Positions 32,779-42,097 of a stretch of DNA of 42,097 nucleotides are shown here, piece by piece (position 1 is the stretch's first letter; the number at the start of each line of letters is the position of its first letter). Under the pieces are notes generated by a model that saw only the letters and a list, made by a program, of their open reading frames with translations, was not told the origin of the DNA and did not search any database. The translations under genes and the position numbers were made by a program. The DNA comes from Emmonsiellopsis sp. PD_33. Its lineage: Eukaryota > Ascomycota > Eurotiomycetes > Onygenales > Ajellomycetaceae. The DNA is taken from assembly GCA_032988165.1 (NCBI GenBank), contig JANTQF010000312.1:1-42097 (forward strand). The letters are read 5' to 3'.

Positions 32779-34249
32779 CGAACTACCACCATTATCGGAA
32801 TATCTCCAACAGACTCTGGATGTTATATAAGGACACACCACCCATCGACGTCGTTTACGCTTATATCCCACCCATCCCGTTTATCTCCACCTATTCTTAT
32901 GAACGAACTGCCAAATATCACATAAACCCATACCCGAACCATCAAGGCTCATGATTTTAAATGCATTTACATTATCTTCTGACCTTTTTACTTTTTGAAC
33001 ATCGCGAACTAGCTCGCCTGCCTCGACCTACCAATCGTCACATCCTCGTACCAACCTATGACGCATAGGCATCAATAAACACTGTCTGACCAATTTTATC
33101 TACACTATCCCGCTAAACGACGGTTTGTACATCTACATACCATCCTATTCCTTCACCTGTAACATTAGCTTCCTTTGACACCTCTCGCATTTTTTTTAAT
33201 ATCCTCCCCTCCTGTCGTACGCGCTATCTATCTCCCTATCTATCTATACATATATCCACACGAAAACGGATCGTTTGAACGGTGCAGGCCTTGGTATTTT
33301 AGAGTTTGAATATTCTTTTGGATTGGGTTGGACTGGATTGGATTGGGAGAAATGGGGGGGTTCTTTTTGCTATTTCCCTTATATATACGTATATACCTCT
33401 TGTGTTTTGGTTTGGTTTGGTTTGTTTGAACAGATCTGTCCTTTTTTTTAAATGGCGGCAATGACCCTAATGAGGATTTTTTCTTCTTTCTTCGGTTTGC
33501 TATTCGACCTGGAAGGATTATCTCTACTCCTCGCTCAATGCTCGGATGTTTGTTCAAGAAAGAATTTTTTTTTTTTTACCCGTCCGTTCTCTTTTTTCTG
33601 GATGGTATTATAATGACAGCCAATTCACGTACGAATTCAAGCCTTAACCGAATGAATGTTCCCCGGCCGTTGTTGACCCGAAACAGAGCCTGGTTCCACG
33701 CAACATTCGAATTCCCTTCTGTGGTTTTTTTTTTTTTTTTGCCACGACTTGAAAAGCCCCTGACAAAGGCGAGCATCGATCAGCAGTACAAGGAAACCCC
33801 CAAAAGACCTCCTTATCCCATACAGCGCCACGAAGCTTCAAGTAGCAAGACCCAAGTCGTCAGGGGGGTATAAGGGTGTATCTACCAGCTTGTTCCCTCT
33901 ACGATATCAGCATCCCTTACATTATTATATCCTAGCCGCTTCATAATTCATTCGTTAGCACTCTATCGTGCAAAGGAAAATAAATGATAACTATATATCA
34001 AAAGAAAAGAGATAGAAAAAAACCCGGTTCCAAAAAAACCCCTTCAGCGATAGATCATTAACGGATACTAGATGTAGAACGAACGGGCTGTGTGTCCTCA
34101 TCCTAGTACTTGTATCCCATCATCAGTAAGAAAACGTCATGTCTTTCGACGTCTCTTCTATTTGGTTCCTTCCATTCCCAATTCTCGCCCCAGGAGACCT
34201 TTTCTGCTATCCGGTCGCTTCCCTTGTATGTAGAAAGCGCCCCATTCCC
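32779..34249. other. Convergent intergenic region with simple repeats
   Basis: This lies between the 3' ends of the Zn2Cys6 gene and TEX1. It contains CTAT-type repeats at about 33222-33246, GGATT/GGTTT pentamer runs near 33320-33350 and 33408-33428, and T tracts near 33564 and 33726. Open frames here are low-complexity. No gene or structured RNA was recognised. Confidence 0.6.
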
Positions 34250-35536
34250 TCACAACGAGCTCCCCGCCCCTACAATCCTCAGTCCACCCCCACTACTACT
34301 TCCCATCCCGTCCGCAGTAACGGAATACGCCAACCAATACCTAGACGGATGCCACGCAACCGCAGGCACACCCACTGTCGACACGGTCCCTAGGCCGCCC
34401 GCACCCCCCGTAATCCCATTTGCCCCCGCACTGCCCCCCGTCGGAATCGTATAAACGCTCTCCCCGGTCTCCGCGTGGAAAATCTCCAACCCGCCACCTC
34501 CGCAACCGGGCTCATCACACGCACCCACAATAAACCGCCCATCCCAACTCCAGCTGACCCCGCGCACGGCGCCGCCGTTCGCGCTCGACATGGTCCGTTT
34601 GCAGATCCAGTCTGTCGTGTCCCAGAGGGATATGAGGGCGTCGCTGCCGCCGACGGCTAGGTAGCGGGAGGTCGGGCTGAGGGCGATGGAGAGGCAGGCG
34701 GAGGTGTGCGCGTGCATGGTGTGCAGCGGGGCGAAGGAGGGGTAGGAGACGGCTTGGACGGTGCCGTCGCCGGTTGTGAGGAAGAGGTCTAGGTCGGAGG
34801 TATTGAGGGAGTGGGAGAAGGTTGTTGCGTTGGTTTGGATAGGGCGGGGGTGTGCGGGGAGGGCTTTGAAGGTGTTTGCTGTTGTGGAGGTGGAGGCGAT
34901 GCCGGCGGGGGTTTGGAGGGTGGGGGATGAGGTGGACTCGACGGAGATGGGGATTAGGGTATCATCCTGGAGAATATGGGAGAAAGGTTAGTGATATGTT
35001 CGCTTGTGGTCTGCTACATTTGCGGATTGGAGAAAATAGGAATATGATTGCGGATATGTATGTACGAACCTTTCTGCCCACGAGAATCACACTCCCATCG
35101 GCGGACCACGCCATGGTAAATGCCTCACCCCCAACATCGACACGGCTAATGCAATTCTTGGATCTTACATCCCAGAAACGAACTGTTCCGTCACTCGAGC
35201 AGCTAGCCAGCTCCGATTCTTTGACCGGGTTGAAGGCTACCTTCTCGATACCGGAGGAATGCCCACGCAGCTCCGTCGAGTATTTCACATGCGTGCGCTC
35301 GGGGTTCCAGATACGCAACGTCCGATCCACGGAGCCAGTTGCGATCAAGCTTCCAGTCGGGTTCCATGCAAGCGTGCGAATGCTAACAAAGAGAGTCAGC
35401 TCTATGAGCGCCAATGACAACCGGAAATGCAAAACAGAACGTACGTATGAGAGCCAGGGGCACGGGCAGCGGGATCGTGATAGCTCTGAATCTTCAAGCT
35501 GCCGAATATCTGACCGAAGCGGTCCTTGGGGACCAT
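34250..35536 (-). CDS. TEX1: THO complex subunit Tex1/THOC3, WD40 protein
   Basis: Three exons (35536-35445, 35382-35070, 34966-34250) with 62 and 103-base introns give 373 residues. The THO complex couples transcription to mRNA packaging and nuclear export, and THO3 is its WD40 subunit. Visible blades include IRTLAWNPTGSLIATGS with RTLRIWNPER, then VAFNPVKESELASCSSDGTV with RFWDVRSKNC, AFTMAWSADGSVILVGRK, and ALSPTSRYLAVGGSDALISL. The start MVPKDRFGQIFGSLK is the typical Tex1 N-terminus. The same frame stays open upstream to 36037 with further ATGs (for example 35896), so a longer N-terminus with a poly-Thr run is possible but probably untranslated. Exon 3 changes from C-ending to G/T-ending codons half way. 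Divergent from RPP40. Confidence 0.85.
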
Positions 35537-36673
35537 TCTGCGGGTGGGGGCCGGCGGCATATTGGCGGATGGCGGCAGCCAGGCTCCGTCAACAGCACAG
35601 TCAGCTGGAAGCGGCGATAGTTCCGCAAAATAGCCTATGGTATTCTCATCGCGAGCCGGGCAATGGAGTGTCGTCGTCGTCGTCGTCGTCGTCGTGGAAT
35701 CTGTGTCGCGAGCAGTTCGAGCGGTGGATGCGGCTCTCGCTAATTCCTGCTCCATTCGTCTCCACCGATGTTGGCGCTCGCAATGGGGCATGTCGGCTAG
35801 AATTGCCAGGTTTAGACTATGCCAGTTTCGAGCTATCGATGAAGTCGGATTTTCTTTGTCCAATTTGTTCCAGAATGACTTTTTCTTGAGGGCCATCTCG
35901 AATAGGATAGATAGATACTTATACGTTCTCAATAGCTTCGCAATGTGAGGTAAAAAGGCAGACTGCTCGAGGCTACTAGTAGTGTATTCAATGCAGCTTG
36001 AATTGTCTACAGTCACTAGGAACTTGAAGCATTGCATTCACTATTACCCTTGGGCCGACTATCGCTCCCTTATGCCTTATGTAGAATATGGATGGGTTCA
36101 TCCAGAATCCTTCTAAGTAACTAAATGAGGCAAACGGCTGCCCTGGACTAGACATTCAGGATTAGTCCCCAGCCAAACAATCTACACTTCCGACGGCGGA
36201 GGGACAGTATCGAGGATGTATGTGTACAGATTCCGACTCTGCGGAGTATCCAGGATGTGTAAAGAGGACAAATACCTGCCGTTGTAATTTTCGTAGGATA
36301 TCTCTCCATGTTCTAGGATTCAAATTAAGTTCTTTGAAACCTACTAGTAGTTCTGTAGGGCTGGCTGCGCCAAATCATTTATTGAGTTGAACAAGCCGAA
36401 ATGAAATAAACCCGAGTCCTGTTGATGCCCAGCAGTAAATAGCCTGTCATTCAATACCCGCTGGACATGGCAGATAATCCAAGCAGAATCAAACTTGAAG
36501 TCTTTCCGAGCGTGTGGTTGCCGCCATTTAAGCTTATCAGCCCGATCCGATAAGGCAAACCTTAAACCAACCTCACCTCCACAGTCCAACTTGCACCAAA
36601 TTCTTTAAGCAGCCGCTAGCCTGCACCAGAACGACGGATTATCCCAGAAGACAGCCCGCAAGATACACCCAAG
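35537..36673. promoter_or_regulatory. Divergent intergenic region TEX1 / RPP40
   Basis: This holds the 5' leaders of two RNA-processing genes transcribed apart. The TEX1 side (35537-36037) is an uninterrupted open frame in phase with TEX1. No TATA box is obvious. Shared promoter use is inferred from the arrangement only. Confidence 0.4.
35670..35695. repeat. (GTC)n microsatellite
   Basis: About nine GTC units; read on the minus strand in the TEX1 frame it encodes a Thr run if the upstream frame is translated. Confidence 0.95.
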
Positions 36674-38260
36674 ATGTTTGAAATCGACGACCCTGATCTC
36701 CAGAAGGAGAAGTGTTATACCACTATTGGAAAACTACCGCCCTTTGTCGATCCGCAGCAGCCTCCCACGAAGAAATCACCCTTCTCCACCATCTCCAAGC
36801 ACCCGTTTGTGCACTCTGTAAGTAAGCCTATATATTTTACTACAAGGTACTTGACTAACATCCTTCTATAGACAGAATTAATCCTACCCAAGGAAATATA
36901 TGACACGGCATGGGATTCCATCTCGAGTCGAATCCAAGCATCCCAATATGCCAAAGTGTTTATGCCCCTGTCTGCCCTGCTGGAGCATAGCTTTTTCAAC
37001 ACTTATATCAAAATTGGTACATTGCAATCTTTGTATTTATATTCACTTTACTGCAGTCATGCAGGCCAATGCTTCTATCAAGATCTAACATCCAATCACA
37101 GGCGATATTCTCATGATCTCAGAGGGCCAGAGTGGTGTGGATAATGTCTATTCCCTCAAAGATGGTAAGCCACAACCATCTCCTGCTAATGCTCGATCAT
37201 TTATATGATTATTAACATCTTCCCAGGGGTCCTCCGGTTAGAACTAGATAAAAACTCGTACGAACGTGCTGGCCTAGACGGGAAACCGATCCGCAGCGGG
37301 GGGAGGAAACACGTAAAAGAGAGATATGGTATTTCATTCCTTCTCACCCCATAATTTGTCTCTTCAGTTCATTGCTAAGATACCATAATATAGCCGTGGA
37401 AATCAACCTCCGCCTCCCATCCATGCTTCACGGAAAGAAAGGGTTCGAGCGGATAGTATGGGCCTTTAAGAACGCCTTGACAGCATCCGTCACATGGCTC
37501 TTCTGCGATCTAACGCCTTCTCCAAGTTATTCAGAAGAAGGTAACGTTTCCCAATAACAACTCATACCTTCTTTCCCATCGAATTGTTCAATCCTAACAT
37601 CCCTCCCAGAAGCCCCAATAAACCAACACCACCCCCAAACGATCCAATGCAGCCCCACAGTCAAACCCCTCGTTAACATCATGGTACCCCCCCTAACCTT
37701 ATCAAATCTCGAAACCGAAGAAGGCAAACAATTCCTCCACGAGACCTGCGATGAGATGCAGGAATGGCTCGGTCTTGCGTTTCTCGACTCCCCCCGCGTG
37801 CATGCGGATGATTCTATCGACCCGTATCTAAGCCGCTATGCGCTACCGGATCAAGCAGACTGTAAGCCAGCAGATCTAGTGAAGGTCTCGTGGAGTGGGT
37901 TGTTACCTGCTAAGTGGGTAACGGGGGTGTTTGTTTCGATGTTGTAAGTTTTATCTACCGCTTCTTGCTCTTATTGTATCTGGATCGATTAGATATACAA
38001 ATTCCCAACGACTAACGCTAACAACCAACAGACGCCACTTCGCCTCCCGTTCCTCTGACCCCAGTGCGTGGTTTGCTCTTTCGTCATTTGCCCTTGGGAG
38101 GGAGGCGGTTGAGAGTAAAGACGGCTACACGATTCTGACACAGCCAGTGGATGATAAAGTGCCCTCCAGGGAGGAAGAGTCGGGTACTGCTGGGACTAAA
38201 GATCGACTGCAGCGCCAGTTTGTTTGCTGGGAGTATGCGGGTGGTTCGTTTTATAGTTGA
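36674..38260 (+). CDS. RPP40: RNase P/MRP subunit of the Rpp40 family
   Basis: Seven exons (36674-36817, 36872-37016, 37102-37164, 37227-37328, 37394-37540, 37610-37943, 38032-38260) with six introns of 54-88 bases close in frame to 387 residues. The family is a protein component of nuclear RNase P and RNase MRP, acting in tRNA 5' maturation and rRNA processing. Supporting stretches are LILPKEIYDTAWDSISSRI, LLEHSFFNTYIKIGDILMIS, YERAGLDGKP, EINLRLPSMLHGKKGFERIV, and a C-terminal FALGREAVESKDGYTILTQP, in the family's usual order. The start MFEIDDPDLQKEKCYT is the first ATG of a well-supported exon. The family assignment is from memory of fungal Rpp40 proteins. Exons 6-7 show the C-to-G/T change in codon endings. 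Confidence 0.8.
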
Positions 38261-38435
38261 TTGGTGTTGTGTCGTGTTGTAGTTTTGTTGGTTTCGGTGC
38301 AATTCTGGGTGTATTCGAGATACAAATTTTAATCCGTCAACGCATCTGACGGTGTCGTTGGTCGGGCCCGAGGCCCTAATGTATATCGTTTATAGTTCTA
38401 ATGAATCCATGTACATAATCTATCCCCCAAATGAA

Positions 38436-38455
38436 CAATCAATCAATCAATCAAT
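38436..38455. repeat. (CAAT)5 microsatellite
   Basis: Five CAAT units overlapping the extreme 3' end of the minus-strand AIG2-like coding region. Confidence 0.9.
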
Positions 38456-39064
38456 ATCCCCCCTCAAAAACGCCGGCTTAAAAACCCTCCGATACCTCTC
38501 AAAATCAAACCTCCCCTCCTCCAACTCCCTACTCCCCGCACTCCCCGCCCACACAAACGTCCGACACTTGAACCCCGCCTGCTCCGTCGTGCCTCCATCC
38601 CCATCCGCAAACTCCACCACCACCTCGTCCCACGTATAAGCGCGCGACTCATACATCTCCAACAGCGTGAAATGCGCCGGATGCTCGACGAGATATAGAC
38701 GGCCATCGATACTAGTACTACTATGCCCATCGTCAGGGTTTGGGATGAGGGTCGGGTAGATGCCCCACATTTTCATCTTGTAGTTTTTTAGGCGGGCGGG
38801 GCGGAGCGGGGGGGGCGGGGAGGGGAGGGCGAGGACGTGCTGGAGGACGTCGGGGTCCATGAGGGAGCCGTAGACGAAGAGGTAGGTGGGGGTCCAGGGG
38901 GGGTCGATGCGGGGGGTGGTGGTGGTGCGGGGGGACTGGGGGGATTGTAGGGCGCGGAGGGTGTCTTGGAACATGGCGGTGAAGGAGGAGGGGGGGTTGG
39001 GTGGTTGTTGATGTTGTTGTTGTGGGGGGGTTGTGGAAGATTCCTGGGGGGTATCCCCGAACAT
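38447..39064 (-). CDS. AIG2/gamma-glutamylcyclotransferase-like protein
   Basis: A single exon of 205 residues from ATG 39064 to TGA at 38447. The GGCT/AIG2 fold is indicated by the YGSL loop (YLFVYGSLMD, residues 61-70), the following RPARLKNYKMKMWGIYPTL strand, and a Glu at residue 139 (LEMYESRAYTWDEV). That Glu matches the family's catalytic Glu before the last strands. Family enzymes cyclise gamma-glutamyl groups, releasing 5-oxoproline, often in glutathione turnover; the substrate here is unknown. The first 57 residues are a Gln/Pro/Thr-rich low-complexity extension. Codons are C-ending in the first half and G/T-ending in the second. Divergent from the PAP2 gene; its 3' end faces RPP40. 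Confidence 0.75.
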   Translation of the reverse strand: MFGDTPQESSTTPPQQQHQQPPNPPSSFTAMFQDTLRALQSPQSPRTTTTPRIDPPWTPTYLFVYGSLMDPDVLQHVLALPSPPPPLRPARLKNYKMKMWGIYPTLIPNPDDGHSSTSIDGRLYLVEHPAHFTLLEMYESRAYTWDEVVVEFADGDGGTTEQAGFKCRTFVWAGSAGSRELEEGRFDFERYRRVFKPAFLRGDID

Positions 39065-39608
39065 ATTGAGTGGTGGTGATTAACTTGCAAGCCACCAGGA
39101 TCTCTCCGCATCGAATATTCAAGTTCCACGGCTCGGCGCCAAGCTTAAATCAGGCTATTTATAGGTGGCTGCGCTAGGCCGTGTTGGGCACTAGCGGCGT
39201 GCAGCTCCTTTCCCAATCCGTCTCCTGCACCTGGTCACCCATGGATTGTGCTGCGTGGTCAACCTCATCTCCAGTCTGCAACTCTGCAACTCTGCAACTC
39301 TGCATGCTGCTGCACTCTGCCCGCTCCCGCTGCTGCAGAATGGACAAGACGGTTCCGCTCGCGTTGTGCTTGTGAGAGCTATACCCGGTGTCCGTCGCTC
39401 TACGGAGTACAACCCTCTTGTTCCTGATCCTTCCGCTGTCAAGGAGACTTGCCCAGGCGCGTAATCCTATTCTTGGCATACCACAGCCTCAATTACTGCG
39501 CTTTTCGCTTTTCACTCCGGCTTTATCATCCAGACAGGTCTCCTTCTCCTTCTTGTTTTCAATACATATAGTCTTTCATTCTATCGCAGCTTTGTTCCAT
39601 CTCATCAG
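39065..39608. promoter_or_regulatory. Divergent promoter region AIG2-like / PAP2
   Basis: A 544-base spacer between two start codons. It contains an 8-base tandem repeat CTCTGCAA (about three and a half copies, 39273-39304) and pyrimidine-rich tracts before the PAP2 start, as is common in fungal promoters. Confidence 0.45.
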
Positions 39609-40935
39609 ATGAGTGTCTCCAGCTTGAATGATCCCGCCGCGGGCGGCAGGGGAACCTCCAAATTGCTCATCTCCTCATACGTGATCGACTGGGTATTAAT
39701 CCTGTATGCCACGTTCAACCCGTACAACTATCAGGATATCCAATATCTAACTGGAATGCTTCCTACAGGGCAACAGGAGCCACAGGGCGGATCTTGAACT
39801 TCGCTGAACCCAACAGAAACCCCTTCTTGCTCACCGACCCAAGTATATCCTATCCATTTGCCGAACACGAAACAGTGCCTCCGAGCACCTTGATATTAGT
39901 GGGCCTCATGGCTCCCGCAGTCATCATCCTCCTAGTCAGCCTTCTCCTCGCCCCAGGGCCAAAAACAGACAAGTACGCTCCCGCCGCGCTAGTCTGGCGG
40001 CGGAGATTGTGGGAATGGAACGTCGGCTGGATGGGGCTGGGCATTGCATATGCAGGCGTATATGCAACCACGGAAGCCCTGAAGGTCATATACGGCAAGC
40101 CACGGCCCGATCTGCTAAGCCGTTGCAATCCCGATGTTGACGATATCCTGCCCCATGCCGTTGGGGGACTGGGGAAGGTGCTCAGGGGCGCCCCGATTCT
40201 AGTCAAATGGACTATCTGTCAAAATCGAACCGAGGAGCTCACGAGAGATGGCTTCGTTAGCTTTCCCAGTGGCCATGCTTCATGTACGTTCTAACCCCTG
40301 TATAAAATTAGAGATAAGAGACACCTGCTAACACCACCCCACCAGCCTCCTTCGCCGGCCTAACCTACCTAACCCTCTGGCTCTGCTCGAAATTCTCCAT
40401 CTCATTCCCCTACCTCGCCCCGCGCCCCTTCTCGCGCAACACAGAACCAACCACCTTCTCCACAACCCCGCTAGACGAGGAATCCCACCACCACCACACC
40501 CACACTCCCCCTACAACCCCACACCCCCCACTCCGCTCCCAATCCGCCGCAGCCCCAACCTACCTCCTCCTCCTCGCCGCCGCCCCCATTGTCGCAGCCA
40601 CCTACATCGCCAGCAGCCGCTGGTTCGACAACCGCCACCACGGCTTCGACATCCTCTTCGGCGCCCTGCTGGGCGTTTTCTTCGCGTATCTGGGGTTCAG
40701 ATGGTATCATGTGCCGCTGAGTGCGGGCGGGGCAGGGTGGGCGTGGGGTGCGCGGAGTGCGGAGCGCGCCTTCTTTGCCGGGGTGGGGAGGAGTGGGTTT
40801 GTCGGGGTTGATGGTGCAGGTGTGGATGATGGGCGGAGAAACGGGAAGTCGACTGCGATGTCTTCTAGGGCTTTGGGGGGTGGGGAGGGGGGGAGTATGA
40901 GTGGGCTGGTGAGTAGGGTGGAGGGGAGTGCGTAG
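39609..40935 (+). CDS. PAP2-family lipid phosphate phosphatase (Dpp1/Lpp1 type)
   Basis: Three exons (39609-39703, 39769-40283, 40346-40935) with 65 and 62-base introns give 399 residues. The enzyme type dephosphorylates diacylglycerol pyrophosphate, phosphatidate or related lipids at a membrane. All three PAP2 motifs are present: KX6RP at 137-145 (KVIYGKPRP), PSGH at 198-201, and SRX5HX3D at 294-305 (SRWFDNRHHGFD), with the nucleophile His301. About six hydrophobic segments are visible (residues near 24-41, 72-93, 116-139, 202-217, 275-292, 302-320). A His/Pro/Thr loop (about 248-268) precedes the fifth. The Gly-rich tail after residue 325 is likely cytosolic and disordered. The intron 1 join gives DWVLILATGATGRILNF, fixing the N-terminus. 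Coding-strand base skew flips from C-rich to G-rich near 40690. Confidence 0.9.
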
Positions 40936-41605
40936 GTTATTTATTCGGGTTTGGGTTGTGGGTGGGTACGGGGTGTTATGGGTTGTGATGTGTTTTTTTT
41001 TTTTTTGTGGTGGGTGGTTGGGGGAAGGGGAAGGGGGAAAGGTGGTAAGGAAGGGGTTTGAAGGGGGGTGTTTTTTTTTTCTATTTTAATTTCTCTGTTA
41101 AGTAATATACACGTGTATATCTTTCGGGGCTGGTCTTATATATATACACATATTCGTCTCCCTTGGCGGTTTTCTTTTCTCTTTTTTTCGGGAACTAGGG
41201 GAAGCTGAATGCGAAGAACATTTGACCGTCTACGTTTTCCTCTCTGGTAATGAGAGCGAGGGTATCAGTGGGGTTAACCTAGAGCTGTTAAAAAAGGACG
41301 AAATAAACTCCTCGTCGTCAATGGAATCTCGTCTAGTTAGTTACCGATATAACGAAACCAATGCGGTTGGATATCGAAATGTCAGACTCGTTCTATATAC
41401 ACAGGTACTCCGTAGAATAAAAGCACTTCCCCACCAACTCCATGCAATGTATATCAGATATCAGAAAAAGAAGAAAGCCCCATCACCACCCCTCCATCCA
41501 CAACAACAATATCAAAATGACAAGCCCACAGGGATAATGACAAACCCCCAACCCATAACCACAAAGTCCGACACAGATAACCAAAACCCCTGGGAAAAAA
41601 AAGAT
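40936..41605. other. Convergent 3' region of PAP2 and VPS37
   Basis: This is strongly G-rich on the + strand from 40936 to about 41080, with T tracts, then AT-rich. It contains a perfect 16-base palindrome at 41105-41120 centred on CACGTG. No gene was recognised; the + frame at 41222-41908 is antisense to VPS37 and low-complexity. Confidence 0.5.
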
Positions 41606-42063
41606 CTACCTCCACCCCCCCACCCTCCCCTCATCCCACCTACTCCTCGCCTCCCTCCTCCCCTCCAACCTCGCCCCCTCCCCCCTCACCCTCCTCACCC
41701 ACTCCACCACCTCCCTCTCCCCCGCCACCCCACCCCCCCCCCCATCCCCATCCAAAAAGCTCCCCTCAACAGCCGCACACACAGCCTCCTGCTCCGCAAT
41801 CCCCGCCACGAGCCGCTGATACAGCGCCTTGGGCGACCACGGCGCCAGCTCGGCGTCCATCTCGCTCTGCTTCTTGCGCCAGGCCAGCTCGAGCGATTGG
41901 TGCGTTAGCAGGGTGGATTCGGTGGAGGCGCGGAGGTGGGTGAGGTGCGATTCGAGGCGGGTGAGGGGGGGGGGTAGGGGATTGTTGGGGGGTAAGGGGG
42001 GGGGGGTAGGGAGAGCAAACGCCTGTAATTCCGGTCTTCCCGGGAGGCTCGGATCCCGCTTTT
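41606..42063 (-). CDS. VPS37: ESCRT-I subunit Vps37, C-terminal part (runs off window)
   Basis: The last exon on the minus strand starts at 42063 after an acceptor (TTTTTTTACACCAG); upstream exons lie beyond the right edge. About 152 residues are visible. A Pro-rich linker (ALPTPPPLPPNNPLPPPL) precedes a Mod_r-like helical domain (ELAWRKKQSEMDAELAPWSP, then ALYQRLVAGIAEQEAVCAA) and the characteristic end SRWDEGRVGGWR. Vps37 stabilises the ESCRT-I complex that sorts ubiquitinated cargo at endosomes. It has strong codon-ending asymmetry: C-rich in the 5' half, and almost all G-ending (GAG, GTG, AGG, GGG) at the 3' end. Confidence 0.75.
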
Positions 42064-42097
42064 CTGGTGTAAAAAAATAACACGAAGACACTCCAGT

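Noticed and set aside
34876..35889. 337-codon + strand frame
   Set aside because: It is antisense to TEX1, whose three exons carry clear WD40 repeats; the + frame is a shadow of strongly biased codons.
41222..41908. 228-codon + strand frame rich in Pro/Arg/Leu
   Set aside because: It is antisense to VPS37 and the composition reflects the C-rich strand only.
1..42097. CRISPR array, operon structure or bacterial insertion sequences
   Set aside because: Spliced genes and single-gene transcription units indicate a eukaryote; no regularly spaced direct repeats with unique spacers were seen.
17703..42097. Secondary-metabolite cluster around the Zn2Cys6 regulator
   Set aside because: No synthase, terpene cyclase, P450 or transporter is present; its neighbours are housekeeping genes.

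Overview
The window looks like a piece of a filamentous ascomycete chromosome. The grounds are short introns (about 50-100 bases) with GTANNN/GTTNNN donors, CTAAC/CTGAC branch sites and YAG acceptors; a Zn(II)2Cys6 regulator with a fungal-type regulatory domain; and gene families best known from Eurotiomycetes. A normal-GC, gene-dense right half sits against AT-rich, CpG-free repeat blocks on the left. That isochore-like layout fits Onygenales such as Blastomyces and relatives, but the species is inference.

Layout. Bases 1-1761 are a CpG-free repeat relic that ends sharply before the promoter of an intact mitochondrial ribosomal protein uL2 gene (2105-3390, +). From about 4.6 to 17.7 kb there is no intact recognisable gene. 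This stretch is a graveyard of broken coding fragments: a PIF1-like helicase, two SNF2-like helicase pieces, a Ty3/gypsy-type integrase in three frames, an unrecognised acidic protein with an intron, and two copies of an unrecognised domain. It encloses a 5.3 kb block (10105-15446) in which I found no CG dinucleotide.

From 17.7 kb rightwards ordinary genes resume. They are a C2H2 zinc-finger protein (17703-20132, -), a hypothetical protein (21712-22694, +), another hypothetical (23376-24153, -), an Hsp70-like ATPase (25625-28070, -), a Zn2Cys6 transcription factor (29792-32778, +), THO-complex subunit Tex1 (34250-35536, -), RNase P subunit Rpp40 (36674-38260, +), an AIG2/gamma-glutamylcyclotransferase-like protein (38447-39064, -), a PAP2-family lipid phosphatase (39609-40935, +), and the C-terminal part of ESCRT-I subunit Vps37 (41606-42063, -, running off the right edge). 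I rebuilt exon joins by hand from splice signals and reading phase; each full model closes in frame.

The genes do not form a pathway or cluster; most are housekeeping genes (mitoribosome, mRNA export, tRNA processing, ESCRT, lipid phosphatase). Three pairs are divergent and may share promoters (Hsp70-like/Zn2Cys6, Tex1/Rpp40, AIG2-like/PAP2). The most unusual signal not named by any feature type is a within-gene switch of synonymous codon endings. In five consecutive genes (34-42 kb) the coding strand goes from C-ending codons in the 5' part to G/T-ending codons in the 3' part, whichever strand the gene is on.
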